DNA of 39,670 bases, taken from contig JANNHP010000287.1 of assembly GCA_031404455.1 (NCBI GenBank), positions 1 to 39,670 of the forward strand, read 5' to 3'. The notes under the pieces were generated by a model. That model saw nothing but the letters and a program-made list of their open reading frames with translations. It had not been told where the DNA came from and searched no databases. Both the position numbers and the translations under genes were made by a program. Shown here piece after piece: positions 1 to 8,266 of the stretch. The DNA comes from JANNHP01 sp031404455 (GTDB taxonomy: Bacteria; Planctomycetota; JAJSAM01; JAJVHW01). Position 1 is the first letter of the stretch. The number at the start of each line of letters is the position of its first letter.

Positions 1-590
1 TCCATGTAGTGGGTGGTGAGGAGCACCGTGAGACCCGAGTCGCGCAGGCGCCGGATGACGTCCCAGAGCGCGTGGCGGATCTGCGGGTCGAGGCCCGTCG
101 TCGGCTCGTCGAGGATGAGGAACTCGGGCTCGGTGAGGAGCGCCCGCGCGACGGCGAGGCGCCGCCGCATGCCGCCGGAGAGCGCCTGGATGCGGCTCGT
201 CTCGCGGCCGTCGAGACCGAGGAGCTTGATGACCTCGACGGAGCGCGTGCGGATCTCGTCCTTCGCCATCCCGTGGAAGTCGCCCCAGAGGCGCAGGTTC
301 GCGGCGACGTCGAGTTCGTCGTCGAGCGCGTCCTGCTGGAGGACCCAGCCGGTCCGGCTCTTCACCTCGGTCTGGCGCAGCCACGGGTCCATGCCGAAGA
401 CGGTGAGCGTCCCGGCGTCGCGCCGCGCGACACCGCCGATGATCCGCGAGAGCGTCGTCTTCCCGGCGCCGTTCGGACCGAGCAGCGCGACGCACTCGCC
501 CGACGAGATCGAGAGCGTCACGCCATCGACCGCGGTGAAGTTGCCGAATCGACGCACGACGCCGCTCGCAGCGACGACGGGCTCGCTCAT
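1..590 (-). CDS. ABC transporter ATP-binding protein (3' end cut off by window edge)
   Basis: This is the nucleotide-binding subunit of an ABC transporter, cytoplasmic and membrane-associated; it hydrolyses ATP to drive a membrane partner that must lie outside the window. The 196 visible residues show Walker A (GPNGAGKTT, about residue 38), a Q-loop (VLQQD), the signature LSGGMRRRL, Walker B with catalytic Glu (FLILDEPT) and the switch His (TTH) just before the edge. The GMRRRL form and the TTGLDP D-loop are typical of the DrrA/CcmA/NodI-like exporter group, so an export role with an ABC-2 type permease is likely, though the substrate cannot be told. It starts at ATG 590, downstream of ridA on the same strand, with a hairpin at 603-637 between the two. 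No Shine-Dalgarno is obvious. The family call is certain; the subfamily is an inference. Confidence 0.9.
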   Translation of the reverse strand, partial: MSEPVVAASGVVRRFGNFTAVDGVTLSISSGECVALLGPNGAGKTTLSRIIGGVARRDAGTLTVFGMDPWLRQTEVKSRTGWVLQQDALDDELDVAANLRLWGDFHGMAKDEIRTRSVEVIKLLGLDGRETSRIQALSGGMRRRLAVARALLTEPEFLILDEPTTGLDPQIRHALWDVIRRLRDSGLTVLLTTHYM

Positions 591-602
591 CGGTCGTACT
601 CC

Positions 603-637
603 GCGAGAATCGGCGCGTCCTACGCGCCGATTCTCGC
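603..637. repeat. Perfect palindrome, copy 1 of a dispersed family
   Basis: A 15-bp perfect inverted repeat (GCGAGAATCGGCGCG and its complement) encloses TCCTA. It covers the last codons and the TAG stop of ridA, supplying the C-terminal Ala-Arg-Ile-Gly-Ala, and sits just before the ABC ATPase gene. The core arm GAATCGGCG recurs at 38843-38869, and as GAATTCGGCG at 34924-34950. It would form a strong RNA hairpin but has no U-tract. It may act as an intercistronic stabiliser or attenuator, or may simply be a mobile palindrome. Confidence 0.8.
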
Positions 638-1030
638 GACGCAGTCGATCTCCACGAGCACGCCCTTCGGCAGTCGCGAGACCTCGACCGTGGCGCGCGC
701 CGGCGGGGACGCCGCCGGCGGGAAGAACTCGGCGTACACCTCGTTCACGGCCGCGAAGTGCGAGATGTCCGCGAGGTAAACGGTGCACTTCACGACGTCC
801 CGAAACGTGGCGCCCGCGGCGAGGACCACCGCCGTGAGGTTCGTGAGCGCCTGGCGCGCCTGCGCGCGCGCGGAGGCCTCGTCGAGGCCCTCGTGGACGA
901 CGTGCCCGGTCGCGGGATCGATCGGGATCTGGCCGGAGCACCAGAGCCAGCCGTCCGCCACGATCGCCTGGGAGTAGGGTCCGATCGCCTTCGGCGCCGC
1001 ATCGGTCGCCACGACCTTGCGGGTGCTCAC
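620..1030 (-). CDS. ridA: RidA family reactive-intermediate deaminase
   Basis: RidA (YjgF/YER057c/UK114) proteins are cytoplasmic trimers that hydrolyse reactive enamine/imine intermediates from PLP enzymes to ketoacids and ammonia. At 136 residues this has normal family length (about 130). Family features visible are IGPYSQA near residue 16, SGQIPIDPATG near 32, KCTVYLADI near 81, and PARATVEVSRLPKGVLVEID near 110. The last holds the arginine (R112) that corresponds to the substrate carboxylate-binding Arg of active RidA, so activity is expected. It starts with GTG at 1030, overlapping the HAD gene stop by four bases (GTGA), so translation is probably coupled. The last five residues and the stop codon lie in the palindrome at 603-637, so the native C-terminus may have been replaced. 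Confidence 0.93.
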   Translation of the reverse strand: MSTRKVVATDAAPKAIGPYSQAIVADGWLWCSGQIPIDPATGHVVHEGLDEASARAQARQALTNLTAVVLAAGATFRDVVKCTVYLADISHFAAVNEVYAEFFPPAASPPARATVEVSRLPKGVLVEIDCVARIGA

Positions 1031-1758
1031 AGGCTCGCGAACCCGAAGTCGTCCCGGAGGATCGGGATGAGTTCCTGGAACCCGCGGATCTCGTAGTCCG
1101 GCTTCACTGTGCCCTCCTCGCGCGCGTGCTTCCCGCCCTGCCAGCGGTGCCGCACCGCGACCATGCCGATCGCCTTCGCCGGCGCGATGTCGTTCTCGGG
1201 GTGGTCGCCCACGTACATCGCCTCCTCCGGCTTCACGTCCACCGCGCGGCAGGCGCGCAGGTAGAGCTTCTTGTTCGGCTTGCTGATGCCGATCTGGTCG
1301 GAGATGAAGATCGCGTCGCGCGCGATCCAGTTCGTGAGACCGAGCCGCACGAGCTTCTCCGCCTGCTTGATCTCGAGCCCCTCCGTGATGATCCCGACCT
1401 TGAGGTCGGTCTCCGCGGCGATGCGCGAGAGCGCCTCGGGCACGTCACGGAAGGGGAAGAGGCTGCGGTACTTCGTGTCGTGGTACGCGCCGACCGCGGC
1501 CGCGACGAGGATCGCGGGGTTGCCGGGCGGCACCAGCTCGGGCGCGACGCGCCGCAGCAGGCGGTCGTAGTGGTGGGGGTAGTTCGAGCCGAACTCGGCG
1601 ATCACCTCGGCGAGTTCGAGGGCGGCGTCGTCGAGCGACATGCGGAGACCGTGCCGGATCATGGCGTCCAGCGCGGCGCGGCGCGCGGCGGCGGCGAACT
1701 CGCTCGTGGAGTAGAGCGTGTCGTCGATGTCGAGGAAGAGGGCGCGGAGCTTTCCCAT
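1027..1758 (-). CDS. HAD superfamily (subfamily IA) hydrolase
   Basis: A cytoplasmic haloacid-dehalogenase-fold phosphohydrolase of 243 residues. Motif I is FLDIDDTLYS (nucleophile and acid/base Asp near residue 10). Motif II is IITEG (the usual Ser/Thr is Thr). A Lys follows in ISKPNKKLY (motif III), and motif IV is YVGDHPENDI. The helical cap with HYDRLLRR and AYHDTKYRSLFPF resembles the archaeal-type IA group (TIGR02253-like). The substrate is unknown; small phosphate esters or phosphoglycolate are usual for the fold. It forms an operon with ridA (4-nt overlap). A TATCCT hexamer lies 10 nt before the ATG with no Shine-Dalgarno, which suggests a leaderless start. The secretin gene upstream ends in a terminator hairpin, so this is probably a separate transcription unit. 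Confidence 0.88.
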   Translation of the reverse strand: MGKLRALFLDIDDTLYSTSEFAAAARRAALDAMIRHGLRMSLDDAALELAEVIAEFGSNYPHHYDRLLRRVAPELVPPGNPAILVAAAVGAYHDTKYRSLFPFRDVPEALSRIAAETDLKVGIITEGLEIKQAEKLVRLGLTNWIARDAIFISDQIGISKPNKKLYLRACRAVDVKPEEAMYVGDHPENDIAPAKAIGMVAVRHRWQGGKHAREEGTVKPDYEIRGFQELIPILRDDFGFASL

Positions 1759-1768
1759 GTCCGCGGGA

Positions 1769-1774
1769 AGGATA
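1769..1774 (-). promoter_or_regulatory. Candidate -10 element for a leaderless HAD-ridA transcript
   Basis: On the minus strand this reads TATCCT, ending 10 nt before the ATG of the HAD gene. No Shine-Dalgarno occurs between them. No clear -35 is seen 16-18 nt upstream. The position between the upstream terminator (1813-1842) and the gene supports a promoter. Confidence 0.4.
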
Positions 1775-1812
1775 GCGCGCGCGCCGGAGCTTTCGCGGAT
1801 CAGGAATCGAAA

Positions 1813-1842
1813 GGGCCCGCGTCACTCGCATGACGCGGGCCC
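1813..1842 (-). terminator. Terminator hairpin after secretin-like gene A
   Basis: A 12-bp perfect stem (GGGCCCGCGTCA and its complement) with a 6-nt loop lies 18 nt past the stop codon of the secretin-like gene. On the minus strand it is followed by a short T-rich run (CTTTCGATTCC). This is a GC-rich intrinsic-type terminator with a weak U-tract. Confidence 0.65.
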
Positions 1843-1860
1843 CGGGGAACTTCGCGAGAG

Positions 1861-4800
1861 CTACTTCCGGTACATCTCCTCCTGCTCGTGCAGGTCGGTG
1901 ATGGTCGCCGTGACGATCACCATGAGGTTCTCCATCTCCTTCACCGAACCGCGGCGGCCCAGGAAGAAGGAGGCGAACGGGACGGACGAGAGCCAGGGCG
2001 TCTCGGACTTCAGGTCCGCGATGTTGATGCCCTTCAGTCCGCCGAGGACGACCGTGCCGCCGTCGGGCACGCGCACCGTGGTCGCGGCGCGCTGCACCTT
2101 CAGCTCCGGGATCTGGATCGTGACGGGCGTCGTGAACGCACCGAGCGACGTGGTGAACGTCGGGATCGGGCGCGTCAGAGTGGCGACCGTCGGCTTCAAC
2201 TGGAGGGTGATGTACTTGCGGTCGTAGCTGACCGTCGGCTGGACGTCGAGCACGACGCCGTCCTGGATCACGCCCACGATCGGGTCGGCGATGAACGCGG
2301 TCTGCGCGACCTCGACGTCGAAGTCCTGGATGAACGAGAGCTGGTTGATCAGCGTGATGTTCGCGCGCTGGGTGTTGAACACCGTGACGCTCGGGGCCTG
2401 GAGCACGCGGCCCTCCTGCGTCTTCTCGACGGCGCGCAGGATGAAGGACAGGTCCGTGTCGTCGACGAGCGTCCACTGGACGATCGCGCCGCCGACGTTG
2501 CTGATCTTCGTGCCGAGTGCCCGGTCGAAGATGTTCTCCGTCCGGCCGCGGTAGTCGCCGTCGCTGTTGTTGTTGAAGAAGGCGCCCGAGGACGGGCGTC
2601 CCGCGGCGTTCGCGGGCAGGCCCGCACCGCTGTTGTCGTAGCCGGCCGACGCGTTGTCGTCGAGGCCGTTGGTGACGTCGTCGAGGAGGGCGAGCGAGCC
2701 GGGCGAACCGTTGCCGAGGCCGCGGATGTCCACGCCCACGTCGCGGATGAAGTTGTCGGACACGTTCAGGAACCGCGTCTCGATGGTGACGACGAGGCCG
2801 GAGAACGCGCGCAGGTCGTTCAGGAAGGCGGCGACCTCACGCTGGGTCTCGGGCGACGCGATGACGAGGAGCTTGTCCTCGCCGTGCGGCGCGATCGAGA
2901 CGCCCTCGGAGGACCAGTAGTCCTCGGTCGCGACGTTCTTCTGGACGAGCTCCTGCACCTTGTCGGCGCCGCCGAAGGGCGCGATGCCCTCGGAGGACTT
3001 GCCGAACTTCGGGTTGTCCTCGCTCTCCTCGGCCTTCGAGGGGAGGAGGTTCAGGTCGGGAGCGATGAAGTTCGTGAGCGGGACGGTGAGGTCGCCGATC
3101 GCGTGAACCTGGATGATCGGCTTCGGGCGGGCCGCGGCGCTGTCGGCCTTCGTGATGAAGACCACCGGGCCCTGGATGACGTACGTCAGGTTGCCCGCGA
3201 GCTTCGTCATCTGCTTCAGCGCGGTCTCGATGGACACGTCCTGGAGGTTGAGCGAGATCGGGACGGACTCGAGCTCGGGCGCCACGGCCGGGTCCACCAC
3301 GATGCTCATCTGCTTGGCATCGTTGATGAACTTGATGACCTCGGCGAAGTTCGCACCCTGGAAGTTGAAGCTGATGCGGCCGGTGCGGAGCTGGTTGCGC
3401 GTCGTGGCCGTCTCGGGGGAGTCGGCGACGGTCTCGCTGATGACGCCCGCGTCCTTGCGCAGCTCGGTGATCCGGTTCCAGTGCGACTGGGTCGGCCACG
3501 TGAGGATCTTGTGGTAGGGGATCGTCGTCTCGTCCATGTCGAGCTTCCACTGGCGGAAGCGCTCGCGCTGCACGCGCAGCGTGTCGTCGGAGATCTTCTG
3601 GTGCTTCGCGCGGTTGGCCGTGTTCATGAGCTGCCGGGCGTTCGCGTCGCTCGGGTTCTCGCGGCAGTAGTCCGTGAGCAGCGCCTCGGCGCGCTCGTAG
3701 TCCTCGGACTCGAACGCGTCCATCGCGGCCTTCAGGATGGAGTTCTTCCGCTCGACCTCGCCGAGACGACGCTTCGCCTCCTCGGTCTTGACCGCGCGGT
3801 ACGCCTCGGCGGCCGCCTGCTTCCTGGCGTTGACGTCGGAGTTCCCCTTCAGCTTCGTGACATCGGCGATCGCGTTCTTGAGATCCCGCTCGCGCGAGCC
3901 CCAGTCGCCGCCGGTCGGGTCGTTCTGGACGACCGTGAGGGCGAGCTCCAGGTGCTGCAGCGCGGAGGCGTAGTTCTTGTCGGCTCGGGCCTTCTGAGCC
4001 GCGTCCCACTCGGACTGCACGGTGAAGCGGGCCTGCTCGCGCTTGACCTTCGCAGACTGGATCATGAGATCGGAGATGCTCGCGACGTCGGCGTCGCGGT
4101 AGCCCTGGGCGGCGCGGGCCTGACGCAGGAGGCGCTGCGCCTCGGCGTTGTCGTGATCGTTCTCGACGGCCTTGCTGGCCCACTCGGCGCACTCGTCCCA
4201 GCGGTTCTGGTCCGCTGCGTCGCGGGCGTTGCCGACGTAGGTCTGCACGAGCACGGCGCGCTTCTCGCGGTCGAGCTGCAGCTCCTTGATGCGCTGGTCG
4301 AGAATCTTGTCCGCCTCGCTCTTCGGCTTGCCGGCGACGACGACGGGCGGCTTCGCGGGCTCGGGCTGCTTCGCGGTCGTCGTCGTCGCAGGGGCCGGCT
4401 TCGCGGGCTCCGGCAGCTTGACGACAGGAGGCGTGGCGGGCTCGGGCTGCTTGGCGACAGGCGCCGGCACCGGTGCGGTCACCGGCGGCTTCGCGGGCGG
4501 GGTGGGGGTGGTGTCGACGGGCTTCGCGGGAGCCTTGCCCGACAGGCTGACCGGCTCGGTCGGCGGCGGGAGGGGCGCACCCGGGCGCGGCGGGGCGATC
4601 GGCTCGCCTTGCGCGACCTTCGGCGGCTCCGAGGGCTTGCTCGGGGCCGCGGGCGTCTTGCCCGCGGGCTCGGCAGGCTTCGCAGCCGTGGGAGCGGCCG
4701 GGGTCGCGGGAGTCGTGGGCGCTTTCGCCCCCGGCTGTCCCGTCCCAGGCTGGCCGACGCCCGGCTTCTCCACGACCTTGTCGCCCTTGGCGATGGCCGG

Positions 4801-4932
4801 ACCGCTCGTCTTGTCGGCGGGCTTCTGCGCGCCGGTCTTGCTCGGACCCGTGCAGGACACGGCCGCGACGCTGATGCCGAGCGCGGCCATGGCCGCGACG
4901 ACGGGAACACTCCGATTGCGCGAAAACCTCAT
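1861..4932 (-). CDS. Secretin-like outer-membrane lipoprotein A (type II/III/IV pilus secretin family)
   Basis: A 1023-residue exported protein with the architecture of a secretin. Residues 1-27 form a lipoprotein signal ending in a lipobox-like AVSC. Residues 30-205 are a Pro/Ala/Lys-rich linker. Residues 210-460 are helical, TPR-like. An STN/N0-like domain follows near 513-600 (ISFNFQGANFAEVIKFI), then a second N-domain with AIGDLTVPLTNF and a ring-building segment ending QREVAAFLNDLRAF. The secretin core runs from about 712 (VVTIETRFLNVSDNF) to the end, with the family signature VPDGGTVVLGGL and PWLSSVPFASFFLGRRG. Known secretins form outer-membrane channels; here no ATPase or pilin genes adjoin. 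It has its own sigma-70-like promoter (5047-5076) and the Shine-Dalgarno-like AAAGGTAGGACC before ATG. It is a paralogue of the gene at 11205-13973. Confidence 0.88.
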   Translation of the reverse strand: MRFSRNRSVPVVAAMAALGISVAAVSCTGPSKTGAQKPADKTSGPAIAKGDKVVEKPGVGQPGTGQPGAKAPTTPATPAAPTAAKPAEPAGKTPAAPSKPSEPPKVAQGEPIAPPRPGAPLPPPTEPVSLSGKAPAKPVDTTPTPPAKPPVTAPVPAPVAKQPEPATPPVVKLPEPAKPAPATTTTAKQPEPAKPPVVVAGKPKSEADKILDQRIKELQLDREKRAVLVQTYVGNARDAADQNRWDECAEWASKAVENDHDNAEAQRLLRQARAAQGYRDADVASISDLMIQSAKVKREQARFTVQSEWDAAQKARADKNYASALQHLELALTVVQNDPTGGDWGSRERDLKNAIADVTKLKGNSDVNARKQAAAEAYRAVKTEEAKRRLGEVERKNSILKAAMDAFESEDYERAEALLTDYCRENPSDANARQLMNTANRAKHQKISDDTLRVQRERFRQWKLDMDETTIPYHKILTWPTQSHWNRITELRKDAGVISETVADSPETATTRNQLRTGRISFNFQGANFAEVIKFINDAKQMSIVVDPAVAPELESVPISLNLQDVSIETALKQMTKLAGNLTYVIQGPVVFITKADSAAARPKPIIQVHAIGDLTVPLTNFIAPDLNLLPSKAEESEDNPKFGKSSEGIAPFGGADKVQELVQKNVATEDYWSSEGVSIAPHGEDKLLVIASPETQREVAAFLNDLRAFSGLVVTIETRFLNVSDNFIRDVGVDIRGLGNGSPGSLALLDDVTNGLDDNASAGYDNSGAGLPANAAGRPSSGAFFNNNSDGDYRGRTENIFDRALGTKISNVGGAIVQWTLVDDTDLSFILRAVEKTQEGRVLQAPSVTVFNTQRANITLINQLSFIQDFDVEVAQTAFIADPIVGVIQDGVVLDVQPTVSYDRKYITLQLKPTVATLTRPIPTFTTSLGAFTTPVTIQIPELKVQRAATTVRVPDGGTVVLGGLKGINIADLKSETPWLSSVPFASFFLGRRGSVKEMENLMVIVTATITDLHEQEEMYRK

Positions 4933-5046
4933 GGTCCTACCTTTCGATCAGAGGCCGGCCGAAGCCGCCCCCGCTTGCCATGCCCATGGCGCGCGGGAAG
5001 CCCATCCCAGGAAGAGGCATGCCCAGATTCTGCCTCGGAGCGCGGG

Positions 5047-5076
5047 ATGCTAGCCACGCTCGGAAGACCCCGTCAA
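5047..5076 (-). promoter_or_regulatory. Sigma-70-like promoter of secretin-like gene A
   Basis: On the minus strand TTGACG (5076-5071) and TAGCAT (5052-5047) are separated by 18 bp. Predicted transcription starts near 5040, giving a leader of roughly 105 nt before the ATG at 4932. The intervening 306-base gap between the sulfatase stop and this gene otherwise holds only the terminator at 5200-5233 and a weak short reading frame. Confidence 0.55.
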
Positions 5077-5199
5077 CCAATACCTTCTTCGCGCCAATCT
5101 TCGAAACCGTCTTCGCATCCGTGAGGCCTGGCGAGGTATCGGCGACTTGGACTTCCGAGCCCGCGATCCGGGGCACGCTGCTGATAGACGAGGCTCGTC

Positions 5200-5233
5200 A
5201 TCCGGTTGTCACGCGGACGGTGACGGACCGGAT
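5200..5233 (-). terminator. Terminator hairpin after the sulfatase-like gene
   Basis: A two-part stem, ATCCGGT/ACCGGAT outside and GTCAC/GTGAC inside, with a small asymmetric bulge and 7-nt loop. It lies 5 nt after the TGA of the minus-strand sulfatase-like gene. No strong U-tract follows. Confidence 0.55.
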
Positions 5234-5237
5234 CCGG

Positions 5238-7100
5238 CTACTTTGGAGCCTGTTCTCGGGCCTTGACGAGGTCCTCGCGACACTGGTCGATGCCGCCCTG
5301 CGTCCTGGCGTCGTGCGGCAGCGACTCCGCGCGACGCAGCGCCTCGTCGCACCGGTCGAACTCGGACCTCGCGAGGCGCAGGAACGCCTCCATGACGAAC
5401 GTCTGCGAGTCGTCCCGGAAGCCCTTCCCCCTCGCGACGGCGAGGAACCGGTCGGCACGGTCGGATTCGGCGGACTTGTCGGTCCCGGAAAGGTCGGCCC
5501 TCGTGAGGACGATCAGGGACAGCGCGAGTGCCTTCGCGACGCACGTCGGGGAGCGGAACCCGAGCTCGAACGCCCGGCGGCACGACTCCGCAGCCTCGGC
5601 GTGCCGCTTCAGGGCCTCGAGCGTCCGCCCGCGCCAGAAGGCGGATTCCGGGTTCGCCGGGTCGAGACGCGCGACCTCGTCGAACTCCGCGAGGGCCTCC
5701 TCGTTCCGGCGGACGGAGAGGAGCGTGCGCGCGAGGTTCAGGCGACGGAGCACGTCCATCCGGTCGTAGGGCGACGGGAGCTTCGCGTTCTCCTCGTCGG
5801 GGAGGACGGCGTTCACCCCTGCCGATCCCGTGCTCCAGTACGACCCCGACGGCTCGGGCGTGGCGCCCGGCGTCATCGAGCCGAGCGCGGGCTCGCGCGC
5901 GAACCGCGTCAACTCCGCGAGCTCCGCCCTCTGGCTCTCGTCGGGTGCTCCCGCGCGGTCCTCGCCCGGATCGGTCGCGAGGTGGAAGACCATCGGTTCC
6001 GCCCCGCAGGCGACGAGTTTCTCGTCGCCGACGCGCCAGGCGAACACCTGCGCCCACCGGAACGAGTCCCAGGCGTAGAGCGATTCCGCGTAGACGGGCC
6101 GGCGCTCGGTCTCGGCGAGGGCCGACTTCGCGTCGAAGAGCGGACGCTGGTTCGCCTGGGGCGGGATCGGGTGCCCGGCGAGGGAGAGCAGCGTCGAGAA
6201 GACGTCCACCACGGAGACGACGTCCGCGCGGCGCGCCGGCGCGAGCCCCGGCGCCGAGACGATCAGCGGCACGCGAAGCGTCGCCTCGTGCAGCAGGTAT
6301 CCGTGCGTCGGCTCGCCGTGCTCGCCGAGCGACTCGCCGTGGTCGGAGACGACGGCGACGACCGCGTCGCCGAGACCCGCCGACTCGAGACCGGCGAGGA
6401 GCCGTCCGACGCAGTGGTCGGCGTACGCCACGGCGGCGTCGTAGCCCGTCGCGTCGGAGGCGTGATCCTTCCCGGCGCCGAAGCCCGCGGGCGCGTCGTA
6501 CGGCGCGTGGGGGTCGAACAGGTGGACCCAGACGAACGCGGGGCCGCTCTGCGACTTCAGCCAGTCGAGGCACTTCGCGACGGTCTCCTCGCCCGGCCTG
6601 CGGTTGTCGAAGAGAACTCCCGGCGCGGCGCGCGGGACCTCGTCGTAGACGTCGAACCCGGCGTCGAGCCCCGTCTCCTCGCGGGCGAGCACCGATGCCG
6701 AGACGAACGCGCCGGTCGCGTAGCCCTTCTCCTTCAAGGCTTCCGCGAGCGTGAAGAACCGTCGGTCCTCCACGCGCGGCAGCGGCGCGACCGGACGGTT
6801 GAGTCGCAGGCCGTGCTTCGGCGGGAGGAGTCCGGTCAGGAGCGACGCATGCGCCGGGACGGTCAGCGGCGCGGTGGTCCAGGCCCGCTCGAACACGACT
6901 CCGCGCGCGGCGAGCGCGTCGAGCGCCGGCGTGATCGTCGGACTCCGTCCGTACCAGCCGAGGCGGTCGGCGCGGAGCGTGTCGATGGTGACGAGCACGA
7001 CCGATCGCGGCGCGCTCGCGCGCCGCAGGGCAAAGCCCGTCCACGCGAGCGCCACCGCGGCGGCGACGATCAGCGCGACGACCCAGCGTCCGGCGTGCAT
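5238..7100 (-). CDS. Membrane-anchored sulfatase-like hydrolase with C-terminal TPR repeats
   Basis: A 620-residue protein. Residues 7-26 are a signal anchor, so the enzyme domain probably faces the periplasm. The alkaline phosphatase/sulfatase fold runs from about 34 to 400: VLVTIDTLRADRLGWYG supplies the first metal Asp residues, VHLFDPHAPYDAP follows, and VVSDHGESLGEHGE supplies the second metal site. The nucleophile position reads LTVPAHASLLTG, with Thr80 in place of the Cys/Ser that is converted to formylglycine in true sulfatases, and the CxPxR arginine is His. It may therefore be a phosphoesterase or transferase with Thr as nucleophile rather than a sulfatase. Residues 450-560 hold about two TPR units (EALAEFDEVARLDPANPES). 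It follows the TPR gene with a 23-nt gap and ends at the hairpin 5200-5233. The substrate is unknown. Confidence 0.85.
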   Translation of the reverse strand: MHAGRWVVALIVAAAVALAWTGFALRRASAPRSVVLVTIDTLRADRLGWYGRSPTITPALDALAARGVVFERAWTTAPLTVPAHASLLTGLLPPKHGLRLNRPVAPLPRVEDRRFFTLAEALKEKGYATGAFVSASVLAREETGLDAGFDVYDEVPRAAPGVLFDNRRPGEETVAKCLDWLKSQSGPAFVWVHLFDPHAPYDAPAGFGAGKDHASDATGYDAAVAYADHCVGRLLAGLESAGLGDAVVAVVSDHGESLGEHGEPTHGYLLHEATLRVPLIVSAPGLAPARRADVVSVVDVFSTLLSLAGHPIPPQANQRPLFDAKSALAETERRPVYAESLYAWDSFRWAQVFAWRVGDEKLVACGAEPMVFHLATDPGEDRAGAPDESQRAELAELTRFAREPALGSMTPGATPEPSGSYWSTGSAGVNAVLPDEENAKLPSPYDRMDVLRRLNLARTLLSVRRNEEALAEFDEVARLDPANPESAFWRGRTLEALKRHAEAAESCRRAFELGFRSPTCVAKALALSLIVLTRADLSGTDKSAESDRADRFLAVARGKGFRDDSQTFVMEAFLRLARSEFDRCDEALRRAESLPHDARTQGGIDQCREDLVKAREQAPK

Positions 7101-7123
7101 CGCGGCCTTCTACCTCGGACCCG

Positions 7124-8266
7124 TCATCGCCCGGACATCGCCGCGCGGCGCGCCGCCTCGGTTCCGGGGTAGCTCTCCGCGAGGGCGCGCAGCGCCTCGG
7201 CCCGGCGCTCGGCGTCGCCAAGCTTCTCGAAGCAGATCGCCTCGTAGGCGAGCGCGCGGGCGGCCTCCTCGATCACGGCGAAGTGGAGGATTTCGGTCTC
7301 CTGGAACTTCCGCAGCGCACGGCGCGCGTCGCCCGCGGCGAGGAGCAGTGCGCCCGCGGCGTTGTTCGCGGCGGCCGCGATCTCGTCGTCGTCGGGCCAC
7401 GATCCCGACACCTCGGAGGAGAACTTCCGCGCGGCGTCGGCCGCCTGCGGGGTTCCGCTGCGCTCCGCCTCCACGACCAGGAGGCGCAACTTCCTCGCGG
7501 ACGCCTCGACCATGGCGCGACGCAGACGCCGCGCGAGGTCGATGTCCTTCGCGGACGCGGCCGCCTTCGCCGATGCGCGCTGCACCGCGTCGTCGAACGC
7601 GGCGATCGCACTCGCGGTGTCGCCTCTTGCGTCGAGCGACAGCCCGCGCAGGAACGCCGCTTCGGCCTCCCACGCGGGTCGCCGGGCCGCCCTCGCGGCG
7701 GAGTCGAGGTCCGCGGCGGCGGCGAGCGCCGCGTCGAACCGTCCGGAGAGGATCTCGGCGCGGGCGAGGCCGCCGAGGATGCGGTCGAGCAGCAGGCTCT
7801 TCGGATTGGCCTCCCGCGCGGCCGCGAAGGCCGCTGCGGCGAGGGACGCGTTCGCGGACTCTTTCCGCGCGAGCACGAGTCGCGCGTCGCCGAGGGCCAC
7901 GTTCGCCGCCTCGACGAGCCACCCGCGCGGGCTCGTGCGGTTCTTCAGCGCCGTCTCGAAACCGGCCGCCGCCGACGCGGCATCGCCCGCGCGGAGCGCG
8001 GCCGCGGCTTCGTCGAACTCGCGCGGCACGTCGCCCCAGCGGATCTCGACGACCTGCGCGCCGTCCGCCGTGCCGCGGCGGCCGCCCTGCGTGTAGGCGA
8101 CCTGCTCGAAGGTCGCGGACTCCACGGCGACGCCGGAGCGCGACTTCCTCGTGCCGTCCTCGACGAGCACGATCGTGTCCCCGGCGGGGCCGCGGACCGT
8201 GTCCTCGGCGAACGCGGAGATCGCGAGGCCGAGGGACGCGACGAGCGCGGCGACGAGCCTCGTCAT
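7124..8266 (-). CDS. Exported TPR/helical-repeat protein (380 aa)
   Basis: The start is ATG 8266, which overlaps the stop of the upstream gene as ATGA and is followed by a clear signal peptide (MTRLVAALVASLGLAISAFA, cut near AFAED). After it comes a small beta-rich region (DTIVLVEDGTRKSRSGVAVE to VEIRWGDVP), similar in style to the N-termini of the genes at 24342 and 29467. The rest is Ala-rich TPR-like helical repeats, for example AAAGFETALKNRTSPRGWLV and ALRKFQETEILHFAVIEEAA. No catalytic motif is seen. A periplasmic protein-interaction role is likely. It is translationally coupled to the 943-residue TPR gene, and the sulfatase-like gene follows by 23 nt, so the three probably form one operon. 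The function is not recognised. Confidence 0.85.
   Translation of the reverse strand: MTRLVAALVASLGLAISAFAEDTVRGPAGDTIVLVEDGTRKSRSGVAVESATFEQVAYTQGGRRGTADGAQVVEIRWGDVPREFDEAAAALRAGDAASAAAGFETALKNRTSPRGWLVEAANVALGDARLVLARKESANASLAAAAFAAAREANPKSLLLDRILGGLARAEILSGRFDAALAAAADLDSAARAARRPAWEAEAAFLRGLSLDARGDTASAIAAFDDAVQRASAKAAASAKDIDLARRLRRAMVEASARKLRLLVVEAERSGTPQAADAARKFSSEVSGSWPDDDEIAAAANNAAGALLLAAGDARRALRKFQETEILHFAVIEEAARALAYEAICFEKLGDAERRAEALRALAESYPGTEAARRAAMSGR

Noticed and set aside
1888..5124. A plus-strand frame of over 1000 codons opposite secretin-like gene A
   Set aside because: It is an Arg/Asp/Val-rich shadow of the secretin frame, which has a full family signature on the minus strand.
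4937..5176. A 79-codon minus-strand frame upstream of secretin-like gene A
   Set aside because: It spans the TTGACG/TAGCAT promoter, has poorer GC at third positions than neighbouring genes, and shows no recognisable motif. It is better read as promoter and leader.
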